The notes: generated from the letters alone by a model not told the origin. Counted from the stretch's first letter, positions 1 to 9,473 are shown. The stretch is DNA of 64,000 nt from Thalassorhabdomicrobium marinisediminis (GCF_003072065.1 NZ_QCYG01000004.1:186001-250000), one strand, 5' to 3'. Numbers and translations are program-made.

Positions 1-39
1 GTCGGGCGCGGTCAGGCGTTTGAAAAAATCAGCAAGCAT
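1..39 (-). CDS. TerB-like protein, N-terminal fragment (cut by window edge)
   Basis: Only the first 13 codons lie in the window, reading MLADFFKRLTAPD from an ATG on the minus strand; the gene continues to the left. The start resembles the next gene upstream (MFDRLLSLLRAPAPG), which is a TerB-like protein. I therefore infer a tandem TerB paralogue. The ATG is 37 bases beyond the stop of that neighbour on the same strand, so the two are probably co-transcribed. The assignment rests on position and a short N-terminal resemblance only. Confidence 0.5.
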   Translation of the reverse strand, partial: MLADFFKRLTAPD

Positions 40-76
40 GAGGGGGATATAGGGGGCGCAGCGCCGAAGACCAACC

Positions 77-505
77 CTATCTGCGCAAGGCGGTCGCTTC
101 GTCGAGGGTCATGCCGAAAGTGCGGGTCGCGATCATCACGACCTGCGCTTCGGTGTCGTCGCGTCGCCCATCGGCATCGGCCACCTGCCAGAGCGCTTGC
201 ACCAAGGCATCCCGTTCGGTGCGGGTGACCGTGTCCGACAGGATATGCGCCAGATCCTCGGTCTTTGGCATGGCGGCTTCCAGCTTCTCGCATTCCGCCC
301 GCATCCGCGCGGCCTCGACCACGTTCAGATCGTAAAGGCTGGCCAGCAAATGGTCGATTTCCTCAATCTCCTGAAACAGATAGACGCCATCGGCCTTGGC
401 CACCCGGACCAGCAGGGCGCCCAAAGCGTGGCGCGCATCCGCCTGGGGTATTTCGGTGGCGCCGGGGGCGGGCGCGCGGAGCAGGGACAAGAGACGATCA
501 AACAT
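77..505 (-). CDS. TerB-like (tellurite-resistance family) protein
   Basis: This is a 142-residue cytoplasmic protein of the TerB fold, a small all-helical family that is common in bacteria and whose molecular role is poorly defined. Support comes from the segment ALLVRVAKADGVYLFQEIEEID near residues 30-50 and the acidic ADADGRRDDTEAQVV near the C-terminus; acidic helices of this kind are typical of TerB. The frame is open further upstream, but I chose the Met that begins MFDRLLSLL because the longer N-terminus (Cys/Gly-rich) looks non-coding and would run into rlmJ. A second TerB-like gene follows directly. Tellurite resistance itself is not implied. Confidence 0.7.
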   Translation of the reverse strand: MFDRLLSLLRAPAPGATEIPQADARHALGALLVRVAKADGVYLFQEIEEIDHLLASLYDLNVVEAARMRAECEKLEAAMPKTEDLAHILSDTVTRTERDALVQALWQVADADGRRDDTEAQVVMIATRTFGMTLDEATALRR

Positions 506-542
506 GCCGCAAGTGTAGGCCGCCGGGCCGCACCCGCAAGAG

Positions 543-1313
543 TCAAAGGGCCGCAAACCTGTCCGAAAGCGCTTTTAACGCACCATCAAGCCCCCAGGGC
601 GCGTTGACGACGAACAGGCCCGAGCCCACCATCTTGTGACCCTCGCGCGCGGGCGGAAAGCGCACCTCGTGGCGCAGGGCGTCGGGCAAGGCCGCAGTGA
701 GCGCGCGAACCATGCCGCGATGCCGCTCGTCCGTCAGGATCGGATACCACAGCATCAGCACCCCAACCGGCCAGATCCGCGCAATCCGTGCAAGGTGCCG
801 GGGCAGGTCCGTATAGTCGCTTTTCACCTCGTAGGACGGATCGACCAGCAGCAGCCCCCGCCGCGGCGTCGGAGGGCAGAGCGAATAGGCCATGTCGAAC
901 CCGTCCTGCAGATGGATATGCGCGCCGGGCACCGAAGCCTGCAACGCCGCCCCTTCCGCCGGGTGCAATTCCGCCACATGCAGACGATCCTCGGGGCGCA
1001 GCAAGCGCGAGGCGATCCAGGGCGACCCGGGATAGGCCGTGTCCCCATGTTCGTCGCGACAACCGGCCAGAACGGCGCGGTAGGGGTGGTCAGCCTCGAA
1101 CCAATCTTCCACCTGCCCGATCCCGGCCTCTGCCTCTCCGGTCTTCACCGCCTCGGGGGCGGCCAGATCATAAAGCCCGCGCCCGCCGTGGGTCTCAAGA
1201 TAGCTGATCGGTTTGTCCTTGCGGGTCATGTAGCTCAACACCCACGCCAGTGCCGCGTGTTTGTGCACATCGGCCAGATTGCCCGCGTGATAGAGGTGTT
1301 GATACGACAGCAT
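543..1313 (-). CDS. rlmJ: 23S rRNA (adenine-2030-N6)-methyltransferase RlmJ
   Basis: RlmJ methylates N6 of A2030 in 23S rRNA using S-adenosylmethionine. The protein begins MLSYQHLYHAGNLADVHKH, a characteristic family N-terminus, and carries THGGRGLYDL in the SAM domain and LLVDPSYEVKSDY as the N6-adenine methylase motif IV (DPPY-type, here DPSY). Length is 256 residues, close to normal. An in-frame ATG lies nine codons upstream, but it falls inside the dispersed repeat ending AAGCAAAGATG, so the internal Met is the better start. It lies downstream of pyrG on the same strand. Confidence 0.9.
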   Translation of the reverse strand: MLSYQHLYHAGNLADVHKHAALAWVLSYMTRKDKPISYLETHGGRGLYDLAAPEAVKTGEAEAGIGQVEDWFEADHPYRAVLAGCRDEHGDTAYPGSPWIASRLLRPEDRLHVAELHPAEGAALQASVPGAHIHLQDGFDMAYSLCPPTPRRGLLLVDPSYEVKSDYTDLPRHLARIARIWPVGVLMLWYPILTDERHRGMVRALTAALPDALRHEVRFPPAREGHKMVGSGLFVVNAPWGLDGALKALSDRFAAL

Positions 1314-1323
1314 CGCGAAAGCC

Positions 1324-1386
1324 TCATCTTTGCTTTTCAAATATCCCGGGGGACGCCCGTCAGGGCGGGGGGCAGCGCCCCCAAGC
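1324..1386 (-). repeat. dispersed GC-rich intergenic repeat, copy 1
   Basis: Read on the minus strand this is a G-rich/C-rich stem (GGGGGCGCTGCCCCCC), a second GC-rich part, CCCCCGGGATATTTG, then AAAAGCAAAGATG. Close relatives occur at 28657, 28831, 42402 and 53262. It lies between the 3' end of pyrG and the 5' end of rlmJ. The terminal ATG is in frame with rlmJ and would falsely extend it. Confidence 0.75.
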
Positions 1387-1440
1387 GCCGCCCGCGTGGC
1401 ACCCCGCCGTCAACAGGTCAGCGCCTGCGGCCCCGGCCTC

Positions 1441-3084
1441 TTAAACCAGCCGCGAGGTGTCGACCGCCGCCCGCACGAAGTCCGCAAACAGGGGATGCGG
1501 TGCGAAGGGTTTGGATTTCAGCTCGGGGTGGAACTGCACGCCGATGAACCAGGGGTGATCCGTCCATTCGACGATCTCGGGCAGCTTGCCGTCGGGCGAC
1601 ATGCCCGAGAAACACAGGCCCGCCGTCTCCAGCGGTTCACGGTACTTGGTGTCGACCTCGTAGCGATGTCGGTGACGTTCCTCGATCGCGGTGGTGCCGT
1701 AGATGTCCGCCACTTTCGAGCCTTCGACCAGCGTCGCGTCATAGGAGCCAAGGCGCATGGTGCCGCCTTTGGCGTCATCGGCCTTGCGTTTGACCTTGGC
1801 GTTGCCCTGCACCCATTCCTTGAGGTGATAGACCACCGGCTCGAACCGCTTCAGCCCCGCCTCGTGGTCGAACTCTTCCGAGCCTGCGCCGGTCACGCCG
1901 GCCACGTTGCGTGCGGCTTCGATCACCGCCATCTGCATGCCCAGACAGATCCCGAGGTAGGGGATCTTGCGGGTGCGGGCGAATTCAGCCGCCTTGATTT
2001 TGCCTTCGGTGCCGCGTTCGCCAAAGCCGCCGGGGACAAGGATCGCGTGGAACCCTTCCAGATGCGGGGCCGCATCCTCGCGGTCGAAGACTTCTGCATC
2101 GACCCATGAGACATTGACCTTCACCCGGTTGGCCATCCCGCCGTGGGTCAGGGCCTCCTTGATGGATTTATAGGCATCTTCAAGCTGGGTGTATTTGCCG
2201 ACGATGGCGACGTTCACCTCGCCTTCGTAGTTGTGGATGCGGTCATAGACGTCGTTCCAGATGCGCAGGTCCGGGCGCGGCGCAGGCGAGATGTTGAACG
2301 CGTCCAGCACCGCCTGATCCAGCCCCTGCTTGTGATAGGCCAGCGGGGCCTCGTAAATGGATTTGAGGTCATAGGCCGGCACGACCGCCTCTTTGCGGAC
2401 GTTGCAGAACAGCGCGATCTTTTCGCGTTCCTTGTCCGGGATCGGATGCTCGGACCGGCAGACAAGGATATCGGGGGCGATACCGATGCTTTGCAATTCC
2501 TTGACCGAGTGCTGCGTCGGCTTGGTCTTGAGCTCTCCACTGGCCGCGAGATAGGGCAGCAGCGTCAGGTGCATGAAGATGCACTGGCCGCGCGGCATGT
2601 CGTGGCTGAACTGGCGGATCGCCTCGAAGAAGGGCAGACCTTCGATGTCGCCCACGGTGCCGCCGATCTCGCAGAGCATGAAATCGACCTCATCCTCACC
2701 GATGTGAAGGAAATCCTTGATCTCGTTGGTGACGTGGGGGACGACCTGAATGGTCTTGCCCAGATAGTCGCCGCGCCGCTCTTTCTCGAGCACCGTGGAA
2801 TAGACCCGCCCCGACGAGACCGAGTCGGTCATCCGCGCGGGCACACCGGTGAAGCGTTCGTAGTGGCCCAGATCAAGGTCGGTCTCGGCGCCGTCGTCGG
2901 TGACGAACACTTCGCCATGCTCGAAGGGCGACATCGTGCCGGGATCGACGTTGAGGTAGGGGTCAAGCTTGCGCAGCCGGACCGAGTAGCCCCGCGCCTG
3001 CAGCAGCGATCCAAGCGCCGCCGAAGCCAGACCCTTGCCCAGCGAAGAGACAACGCCGCCGGTGATGAAAATAAAACGCGCCAT
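1441..3084 (-). CDS. pyrG: CTP synthase
   Basis: PyrG makes CTP from UTP, ATP and glutamine, the last step of de novo pyrimidine nucleotide synthesis. The 547-residue protein has the full family length. It begins [22 protein letters not shown], which contains the synthetase P-loop. The C-terminal class I glutamine amidotransferase domain has [11 protein letters not shown], the nucleophile elbow [12 protein letters not shown] (catalytic Cys) and the His/Glu of [11 protein letters not shown]. secG lies immediately upstream on the same strand, a common alphaproteobacterial linkage; a hairpin sits between them. Confidence 0.97.
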   Translation of the reverse strand: MARFIFITGGVVSSLGKGLASAALGSLLQARGYSVRLRKLDPYLNVDPGTMSPFEHGEVFVTDDGAETDLDLGHYERFTGVPARMTDSVSSGRVYSTVLEKERRGDYLGKTIQVVPHVTNEIKDFLHIGEDEVDFMLCEIGGTVGDIEGLPFFEAIRQFSHDMPRGQCIFMHLTLLPYLAASGELKTKPTQHSVKELQSIGIAPDILVCRSEHPIPDKEREKIALFCNVRKEAVVPAYDLKSIYEAPLAYHKQGLDQAVLDAFNISPAPRPDLRIWNDVYDRIHNYEGEVNVAIVGKYTQLEDAYKSIKEALTHGGMANRVKVNVSWVDAEVFDREDAAPHLEGFHAILVPGGFGERGTEGKIKAAEFARTRKIPYLGICLGMQMAVIEAARNVAGVTGAGSEEFDHEAGLKRFEPVVYHLKEWVQGNAKVKRKADDAKGGTMRLGSYDATLVEGSKVADIYGTTAIEERHRHRYEVDTKYREPLETAGLCFSGMSPDGKLPEIVEWTDHPWFIGVQFHPELKSKPFAPHPLFADFVRAAVDTSRLV

Positions 3085-3259
3085 GAACCGGAAACCCCCG
3101 TGAAGTCCGTCAAAAAGTGGTTGGACAGGGCGCCGGCCAAAACACGTCGGTGCCCTGTATCACGGGATTTAATCTTAATCGGATTCGGGGGGGACTGGCA
3201 ACCAGACACCCCCGCGATCTAGGACAAAAACCGCAATAGCTAGTGGTTAGAGTGACTTA

Positions 3260-3281
3260 GCCCCGCAACCGGTTGTGGGGC
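3260..3281 (-). terminator. palindromic hairpin between secG and pyrG
   Basis: A near-perfect palindrome, GCCCCGCAACCGGTTGTGGGGC, sits 12 bases beyond the secG stop on the minus strand. There is no long U-run on that strand, so it may be a weak terminator or attenuator ahead of pyrG, or a processing site. Confidence 0.4.
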
Positions 3282-3293
3282 CTTTCGTCGGTG

Positions 3294-3656
3294 TCAGTCA
3301 ACGTCCGGGGTCAGGGGATCGGCGCTGCCGCCCGCAGTCGGGGGCAGCAGGCTTTCGCCTTCGCTCGGGGCTTCATCGGACTGCGTGGCCGGCGGCAACA
3401 GGCCGTCGCCATCCACGACCGAGGCATCGCTGGCCTTTTGTGCCGCAAGGATCGTCAGCGCGATCGAGGTGCAGATGAAGGCCACCGCAAGGATCCATGT
3501 CACCTTGCCCAGTGCCGTGGCTGCCGCGCGGCCGGTCATGGCCCCGCCACCGCCGCCGCCAATGCCAAGGCCGCCGCCCTCGGAGCGCTGCAGAAGAACC
3601 ACGCCAATCAGGGACAGCGCGAGCAGCAGGTGGACGACAAGAACGACATTTTCCAT
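3294..3656 (-). CDS. secG: preprotein translocase subunit SecG
   Basis: SecG is the small non-essential subunit of the SecYEG inner-membrane channel. The 120-residue protein shows the expected layout: a first membrane helix (NVVLVVHLLLALSLIGVVLLQ), the conserved ERSEGGGLG-type loop seen here as RSEGGGLGIGGGGGG, a second helix (VTWILAVAFICTSIALTILA), and a hydrophilic, acidic C-terminal tail of about 45 residues that is typical of alphaproteobacteria. It is transcribed away from purA and toward pyrG. Confidence 0.95.
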   Translation of the reverse strand: MENVVLVVHLLLALSLIGVVLLQRSEGGGLGIGGGGGGAMTGRAAATALGKVTWILAVAFICTSIALTILAAQKASDASVVDGDGLLPPATQSDEAPSEGESLLPPTAGGSADPLTPDVD

Positions 3657-3828
3657 GGATCAGACCTTTGGCGGATAGACGCGTGGTATCTAGAAGCGAA
3701 CGGCCCGTGCCGCAACCCCCGAAACGCGGCGCGCCGGAGCGGGACCGCCGCGTGCGGCATTTGCCCACTTTCCCCCTTGGGCGCGATGCCCTAGAAGGTG
3801 CTCGGATTTGACCCGAGGGGATTCAACA

Positions 3829-5124
3829 ATGGCGAACGTAGTGGTTGTCGGCGCACAGTGGGGCGACGAAGGCAAAGGCAAGATCGTGGACTGGCTGTCC
3901 GAACGCGCGGATGTGATCGCGCGGTTTCAGGGCGGTCACAATGCGGGCCACACGCTCGTTATTGATGGCAAGGTCTACAAGCTGCACGCGCTGCCCTCGG
4001 GCGTGGTGCGTGGCGGCAAGCTCAGCGTCATCGGCAACGGCGTGGTGCTGGACCCCTGGCACCTGCTCAAAGAGATCGAGACGATCGAAGGGCAGGGGGT
4101 CGAGATCAACCCCGAGAACCTGATGATCGCCGAGAACACGCCGCTGATCCTGCCCTTCCACGGTGAGCTGGACCGCGCCCGCGAAGAGGCGGCGAGCAAG
4201 GGCACCAAGATCGGTACCACCGGACGCGGCATCGGCCCGTGCTATGAAGACAAGGTTGGCCGTCGCGCCATTCGGGTCGCCGATCTGGCCGATCCGGCGA
4301 CGCTGGAAGCCCGTGTCGACCGCGCCTTGCAGCACCATGATCCGCTGCGCAAGGGTCTCGGCGTTGAGGCGATCGACCGCGACGCGCTGATCGCCCAACT
4401 GCAAGAGATTGCGCCGAAGATCCTGCCCTTTGCCGCCCCGGTCTGGAAGGTGCTGGCCGAGAAGCGCAAGGCTGGCAAGCGCATCCTGTTCGAAGGGGCG
4501 CAAGGCGCGCTTCTGGACATCGATTTCGGAACCTATCCCTTCGTAACCTCGTCGAATGTGATCGCGGGGCAGGCGGCAACGGGCGTGGGGCTTGGGCCCA
4601 CGGCGATTGATTACGTGCTGGGCATCGTAAAGGCCTACACGACCCGCGTGGGCGAAGGCCCGTTCCCGACCGAGCTTGACGACGAAGATGGCCAGCGTCT
4701 GGGTGAGCGGGGGCACGAGTTCGGCACCACCACGGGTCGCAAACGCCGCTGTGGCTGGTTCGACGCAGCCCTGCTGCGCCAGACCTGCGCCACCTCCGGC
4801 ATCACGGGCATCTGTCTGACCAAGCTGGACGTGCTCGACGGGTTCGAGACGCTCAACATCTGTGTGGGCTATGAGCTGGATGGCGAGCGGCTGGACTATC
4901 TGCCCACTGCCGCCGACCAACAGGCCCGCTGCACCCCGATTTACGAAGAAATGCCCGGTTGGTCCGAAAGCACCGAAGGCGCGCGCTCTTGGGCGGATCT
5001 GCCCGCGGCGGCGATCAAATATGTGCGCCGGGTGGAAGAGCTGATCGAATGCCCGGTGGCTCTGGTCTCGACCTCGCCCGAGCGTGAGGACACGATCCTC
5101 GTCACCGACCCCTTCGCGGACTGA
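3829..5124 (+). CDS. purA: adenylosuccinate synthetase
   Basis: PurA joins IMP and aspartate with GTP hydrolysis to make adenylosuccinate, the first committed step to AMP. The 431-residue protein begins [18 protein letters not shown], the family's glycine-rich P-loop, followed by GGHNAGHT. Later motifs include [14 protein letters not shown] and [16 protein letters not shown] preferred this ATG to the in-frame codon seven residues upstream because the family starts immediately before the P-loop and a purine-rich GAGGGGATT stretch precedes it. It is divergent from secG and followed five bases later by a DUF2842 gene. Confidence 0.97.
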   Translation: MANVVVVGAQWGDEGKGKIVDWLSERADVIARFQGGHNAGHTLVIDGKVYKLHALPSGVVRGGKLSVIGNGVVLDPWHLLKEIETIEGQGVEINPENLMIAENTPLILPFHGELDRAREEAASKGTKIGTTGRGIGPCYEDKVGRRAIRVADLADPATLEARVDRALQHHDPLRKGLGVEAIDRDALIAQLQEIAPKILPFAAPVWKVLAEKRKAGKRILFEGAQGALLDIDFGTYPFVTSSNVIAGQAATGVGLGPTAIDYVLGIVKAYTTRVGEGPFPTELDDEDGQRLGERGHEFGTTTGRKRRCGWFDAALLRQTCATSGITGICLTKLDVLDGFETLNICVGYELDGERLDYLPTAADQQARCTPIYEEMPGWSESTEGARSWADLPAAAIKYVRRVEELIECPVALVSTSPEREDTILVTDPFAD

Positions 5125-5128
5125 TCCG

Positions 5129-5374
5129 GTGGCCCTGTCCTACAAGGCGCGCAGGCGCTGGTCGCTGGTGGTGCTGCTGATCGCCTTGCCGGTCTATGTC
5201 GTGGTTGCGGTGAGCGTGCTGAACTGGCTTTACCCCGACCCCATGGCGCGCCCGCCGATCTGGGTGGAGTTGTCGATTTATGTCGGTTTGGGTGTGCTCT
5301 GGGCGTTTCCGCTCAAGGCGGTGTTCAAAGGCATCGGACAGGCGGACCCGGAGGCAGAGGACGCGGGCGAGTAG
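5129..5374 (+). CDS. DUF2842 small membrane protein
   Basis: This 81-residue protein has two predicted membrane helices (SLVVLLIALPVYVVVAVSVLNW and WVELSIYVGLGVLWAFPLKAVF) and a charged, acidic tail. It matches the DUF2842 family of alphaproteobacterial inner-membrane proteins of unknown function, commonly found after purA. I chose a GTG four bases past the purA stop because it gives the family's short basic N-terminus (ALSYKARRRW); an ATG start in this frame would overlap purA. Translational coupling to purA is likely. Confidence 0.75.
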   Translation: MALSYKARRRWSLVVLLIALPVYVVVAVSVLNWLYPDPMARPPIWVELSIYVGLGVLWAFPLKAVFKGIGQADPEAEDAGE

Positions 5375-5401
5375 CCGCGAGACACAGGTGCCGGAAACAA
5401 A

Positions 5402-5432
5402 AACGGCGCGGGGGGAAACCCTCGCGCCGTTT
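5402..5432. terminator. bidirectional intrinsic terminator
   Basis: The stem AACGGCGCG/CGCGCCGTT encloses a short loop, with a T-rich stretch on either side. It lies between the convergent DUF2842 gene (plus) and the large acidic protein (minus) and can serve both. Confidence 0.75.
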
Positions 5433-5452
5433 GCTTTGGTCTGGTGGTGCGG

Positions 5453-7813
5453 TCAGCCCGCGCGCCGCTCCGGGTTGAAGCGGCTGTCATCAGCCACTTG
5501 GAAACGCCCGTTGCGCACCTTGGTGAAGCGTCCGTCCTGCAACAGTTTGGCAAAGCTGCGCAGACCGTCCTCGCGGTTAAAATCGTCGCTGGCGACCGTG
5601 CGCACCCGGCGCAGGATCTGCGGGCGGGAGAACTCTTCCGCGCCTTCGACAAACGCGGTGTAGGCCGCTGCGGCCTCAAGCAGGTCGGGCAGGTCTTTGG
5701 CACCCATGCGTTCGGCAAACTCGGCGAAGGAGCCGCCGGAGGCGCCAACGTTCTCGGACCGGCTGGCCGAGACTCGGCGCGGGGTGACCGGACCCTCGCG
5801 CTTTTCCGCTTTGGGCAGGTCGACCCGTTGCGACGCCACGAGTTTCAGCGGCGCAGGGCGGGGCCGTTCGGTGCGGGTGGTGCCGCGCACCACGGGGCGG
5901 GGTCGCGGGGCCGCACTTTCGGGGCGCACCACCTCGGACAGGTCGTTGCGGAAGGCGTTCTCGACATCCTGGTCGTCGTCGTCCGTCTCGCCGACCTGAC
6001 GGGCGGCCTCTTTGGCGGCGACAGCGGCCTTGAGTTGCGCAATCGCCTCGCGGCGGCGGCTGCCTTCGGGTTCTTTCAGTTGGGCGTCGGTCTCGGACAT
6101 CAGCCGCTCAAGTGCTGCGTCGTCGACCTGCGGCTCATCGGTGAGGAAGGCATTGGCCGTTGGCGCGTCGTCCTCATTGTCCGATGTGGCCGGTTCGGGG
6201 GCGTCATCCGCTGATGCGTCCTTGGTCAGCGTGAGCGTGCTGTCGTCGCCGACATCCGTGCCAGCGTCCGGGCCTGCAACGGGGGCTTCTGCGTCCTCAT
6301 CGTCCTCATCCGCAAGGGCGCGCAGGTCGTCGGCAAGCTCGGCGTCAATACCGGGATCGTCGGCGATGACCAGACCGGAGTCGTCGAAATCGCTGTCTTC
6401 GAGGTATTCATCAAGCTCGTCAGCCCCGTCGAGCAGCCCGAGGTCGGGTGCGGCCTCGACCGGCTGCGCCGCCTTGGCCTTTTCGAAGTCCGCCCGCTTC
6501 ATGCGGACGACGCGGGCCCGGGGCGGTTTGGGGTGCGAAGCTTCGGTCGGTGCGGTATCTTTTGCAGCATCCGCGTCAACGGGCTCGGCCGCGTCTTCGG
6601 CAGGGGCTACATCCGCGCTGTCGCCATCCGCAGAATGCCGCGCCATAACGCGGGAGATCATGTCGGTGCCGGAGTCGTCTTCCGACTCGGTCTCGTCGGT
6701 CGCAGCCTCAGCCTCAACCGGCTGGTCCTCAGCCTGAACGTCGGTCGATGGCTCGTGGTCCTTGGAGGCGGCTTCGGACGTGTCGGCCTTCTGCTCCTCG
6801 GGGGTGCTGTCAGGCGCTGCGGCGTCGTGCTGCTGCAGATCGGTGCTGTCGGTTGCGGCGTCCGGGGTGTCGGCGTCCGCGGTGTCGGACCGGGGCAGGA
6901 CCTGCTCGGTCAGATCGTCCGAGGGCGCGATGGTAGCACTTTTGCCCACGACCGCGCGAATGCGCTGCAGCTTGGCGGCAACGCTGTCGGCATCGGGGTG
7001 GGCAGGGGCCTCGTCCAGTTGTGGCGCGGGCGCGGTTTCAGCCTTTGTGTCGCCCTGCGGAGCCTCGGCCTGAGCCTCGGACGCCGTCTCGGCTTCGCTT
7101 GAAGGCGACGGCGCTGCAAGCTCTTCGTTTTCATCCACGGGGAACGCCTCGGGGGCTTCCGCCTCGGGCGCGTCGTCGGTGGTTTCTGCCTCAGAAGTTT
7201 GGGCCTCCGCCGGGGCCTGCGGCTCCGCATGCGGTGTGCCCGTCTGATCCGATGTCTTTTCCGGCGCATTCGCGGCGTCGATTTTGGCTGTGGCTTCCGC
7301 TTCGGCGCGGGCCCGGGCTTCGGCTTTCTCTGCCGCTTTCCGCGCGGCCTTCGCCTTGGCCTTGGCCGCCTTGCGCGCGGCCTTCTCGGCGGCTTTCTTC
7401 GCTTTGCGGGCCGCTTTCGCTTCCGCTTCGGCGGCTTTGGCGGCCGCATCTTCGGCAGTGTCTTCGACCTTGTCCGCGGTCACCTCTTCGGCGTCCTCAT
7501 CCTCAGCCGCCTCGGGCGCGCGTTTGGCGGTGGGCGCGTCGTCGGTCTGATCGCTGATCTGGGCCGCGCGCAGCACAATGCCGCCGTCGTCCATACGGGC
7601 GTCGACGCGGCGCGAAATCTCGCGCTCGGCGATCTTGGCCAGCATTTCCGCATCCGGCGTTGGCGGTTCGGCCCCGAAATACCTATCGTCTGCGGCCAGA
7701 CCGCGAAAATATTCCGCAATCGCCTTCATCGTGTTGAAGGAATCGTCGAACCCTTCCAATGTGCACGAGAAAGTGCCGTATGAGACGGTAAGAATCTTAC
7801 TTGTTCCAACCAT
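5453..7813 (-). CDS. large acidic Ala/Lys-rich protein of unknown function
   Basis: I do not recognise a characterised family. The 786-residue protein has three visible parts. Residues 1-85 form an ordered domain (MVGTSKILTVSYGTFSCTLEGFDDSF...YFRGLAADDRYFG). Residues about 123-177 are an Ala/Lys/Glu/Arg tract (for example AARKAKKAAEKAARKAAKAK) likely to be a long single helix or coiled coil. From about 180 to 660 the chain is low-complexity and strongly acidic. The last 110 residues are ordered again (SFAEFAERMGAKDLPDLLEAAAAYTAF...DGRFTKVRNGRFQ). No signal peptide or membrane helix is seen. It is divergent from thiN. Ends that look conserved around a disordered middle suggest a scaffold or nucleoid/envelope organiser, but that is inference. 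Confidence 0.75.
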   Translation of the reverse strand: MVGTSKILTVSYGTFSCTLEGFDDSFNTMKAIAEYFRGLAADDRYFGAEPPTPDAEMLAKIAEREISRRVDARMDDGGIVLRAAQISDQTDDAPTAKRAPEAAEDEDAEEVTADKVEDTAEDAAAKAAEAEAKAARKAKKAAEKAARKAAKAKAKAARKAAEKAEARARAEAEATAKIDAANAPEKTSDQTGTPHAEPQAPAEAQTSEAETTDDAPEAEAPEAFPVDENEELAAPSPSSEAETASEAQAEAPQGDTKAETAPAPQLDEAPAHPDADSVAAKLQRIRAVVGKSATIAPSDDLTEQVLPRSDTADADTPDAATDSTDLQQHDAAAPDSTPEEQKADTSEAASKDHEPSTDVQAEDQPVEAEAATDETESEDDSGTDMISRVMARHSADGDSADVAPAEDAAEPVDADAAKDTAPTEASHPKPPRARVVRMKRADFEKAKAAQPVEAAPDLGLLDGADELDEYLEDSDFDDSGLVIADDPGIDAELADDLRALADEDDEDAEAPVAGPDAGTDVGDDSTLTLTKDASADDAPEPATSDNEDDAPTANAFLTDEPQVDDAALERLMSETDAQLKEPEGSRRREAIAQLKAAVAAKEAARQVGETDDDDQDVENAFRNDLSEVVRPESAAPRPRPVVRGTTRTERPRPAPLKLVASQRVDLPKAEKREGPVTPRRVSASRSENVGASGGSFAEFAERMGAKDLPDLLEAAAAYTAFVEGAEEFSRPQILRRVRTVASDDFNREDGLRSFAKLLQDGRFTKVRNGRFQVADDSRFNPERRAG

Positions 7814-7951
7814 TGTGTACTCGCTTTCTTCCCATCCAGTGACCGTCTGTTTACCATCAATTGGTTCGCAAACCGGAACAGAACCGCGTTATATTGGGTA
7901 TTATTTCGTGGCGGTTTTGGGGCAGGTTTCCAAAGACAGGGGTAATCAGAC

Positions 7952-8623
7952 GTGATCCAGCCGATTGTTGCAAGTGCGTGTCCAATCACCATGATCGGCG
8001 GAGGGGATGTTTCGCCAGATACCCTTTCAGAGGCGTTAAAATGGGGCGAAACGGTGGTTTGCGCCGATGGCGGGGCCGATGTTGCGCTGCGTGCGGGGCT
8101 GCGGCCTGCGGCGGTGATCGGCGATCTGGATTCGATCTCGGGCGATGCGCGGGCGGCATTTGACGCGGTGCTGCACCCGGTGGCCGAGCAGGACAGCACC
8201 GATTTCGACAAGGCTTTGCGCCATGTGGCCGCGCCGCTGGTGATCGGGGTGGGGTTTCTGGGGCGGCGGTTCGACCACTCGCTCGCCGCGCTGCACGTGC
8301 TGTTGAAGTATCGCCACCGGCCCGTGATTCTTCTGGGTGAGGATGATGTCGTCTTCGTGCCGCCGCCGGTGCTGGTGCTCGACACGGACACGGGGCAGCG
8401 GGTGTCGCTGTTGCCGCTGATGCCGGGACGTGTCAGCACCCGAGGCCTACGGTGGGACGTGGCGGGGGCCGAGATGTCGATGGCGGCTTTCATCGGCTCA
8501 TCCAACGAGGCCACCGGCCCGCAGGTCGAGGTGCGCAGCGACGGCGGGCTGGCGCTTATCCTTCCACGGGCGGCATTGGGTGCGGCGGTGCGAGCCGTGC
8601 AAGCCGCCGTTCCCGCAGGATGA
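7952..8623 (+). CDS. thiN: thiamine diphosphokinase
   Basis: This enzyme transfers pyrophosphate from ATP to thiamine, giving thiamine diphosphate. The 223-residue product has the expected motifs: VVCADGGAD, AVIGDLDSIS and DSTDFDKAL in the catalytic N-terminal domain, GFLGRRFDHSLAAL, and a C-terminal beta domain ending VRSDGGLALILPR. The start is GTG, reading MIQPIVASACPITMIGGG; a later in-frame Met would cut the first strand. Its 3' end overlaps the convergent transporter gene by 68 bases. No TPP riboswitch is visible upstream. Confidence 0.88.
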   Translation: MIQPIVASACPITMIGGGDVSPDTLSEALKWGETVVCADGGADVALRAGLRPAAVIGDLDSISGDARAAFDAVLHPVAEQDSTDFDKALRHVAAPLVIGVGFLGRRFDHSLAALHVLLKYRHRPVILLGEDDVVFVPPPVLVLDTDTGQRVSLLPLMPGRVSTRGLRWDVAGAEMSMAAFIGSSNEATGPQVEVRSDGGLALILPRAALGAAVRAVQAAVPAG

Positions 8624-9473
8624 TGTAAAGACCTGCTGCGATAGTGATGCAGATGCCAAGGGCGGCCAGACCGTTGGGCAGGTCGCGGAACACCAGATAG
8701 CCGATCACGGTCCCGATGGGGATTTCCAGATATTGCATGGGTGCCAGCGTGGCCGACGGCGCGAACCGCAGGCTCCAGGTCATCAGCAGATGCGCGAATG
8801 TGCCCAGCGCGCCCAGAGCGATGAGGAGCCACCACGTGCCTTCGTCCATCTCCGAAAGCGTCAGCCGGTCCGTTTCGGGAAACAGCAGCAGCGCGGCGCC
8901 CAGAACCGGCACCGCCATGATGCCGGACAGGGCCTGCATGCCGATGGGGTCCACCTCTTTTGCGATGGCGCGGGTCACCAGCATGAAAAGCGAAAACACC
9001 ACCGCAACCCCCATGGGCAGCAAGGCCGGCGCGCCGACATCGACGAAGTTCGGCTGCACGACCAGCAACGTGCCTGCGAACCCAACGGCGCAGGCGGCAA
9101 GACGGTGGGGGCCCACCTCTTCATGCAGGAACACCTTGCCCAGAAGCAGCATGATGAACGGCATGACAAAGGCGATGGCGATGGCATCCGCCAGCGGGAG
9201 GTATTGCAGCGAGGTGAACATCAGACCGATTCCGGCGATGTGGAGCACCGTGCGCAGGGCGGTCATCCGGATCAGCCAGGCGCCACGGGGAAGGGGATAG
9301 CCCGCCAGCCAGACCAGCGGCATCAGCAAGATGACTTGGGCGGCAAAGCGCACAAAGACCAGAAAGCCTACGGACAGCTCATCGCCCAACAGCTTCGCCA
9401 TGGCGTCCCCAAGGGGCGCCAGCATGCAAAAACCAAGCATCAGGATGATGCCAAGAAACGGGCGGTCGATCAT
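8556..9473 (-). CDS. DMT-family (EamA) transporter
   Basis: This 305-residue inner-membrane protein shows about ten hydrophobic helices arranged as two EamA repeats, the drug/metabolite transporter fold. Examples are FLGIILMLGFCMLAPLGDAMAK at the start and the second-repeat segment ALGALGTFAHLLMTWSLRFAPSATLAPMQYLEIP. The substrate cannot be read from the sequence; members export amino acids, nucleosides or drugs. Its 3' end runs 68 bases into the convergent thiN gene, an overlap that keeps both frames intact. Confidence 0.85.
   Translation of the reverse strand: MIDRPFLGIILMLGFCMLAPLGDAMAKLLGDELSVGFLVFVRFAAQVILLMPLVWLAGYPLPRGAWLIRMTALRTVLHIAGIGLMFTSLQYLPLADAIAIAFVMPFIMLLLGKVFLHEEVGPHRLAACAVGFAGTLLVVQPNFVDVGAPALLPMGVAVVFSLFMLVTRAIAKEVDPIGMQALSGIMAVPVLGAALLLFPETDRLTLSEMDEGTWWLLIALGALGTFAHLLMTWSLRFAPSATLAPMQYLEIPIGTVIGYLVFRDLPNGLAALGICITIAAGLYIILRERRLARLAPPHPMPPVEG

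Noticed and set aside
7814-7951. A TPP riboswitch ahead of thiN
   Set aside because: The CTGAGA and ACCCTTGAACCTGAT-type cores are missing.
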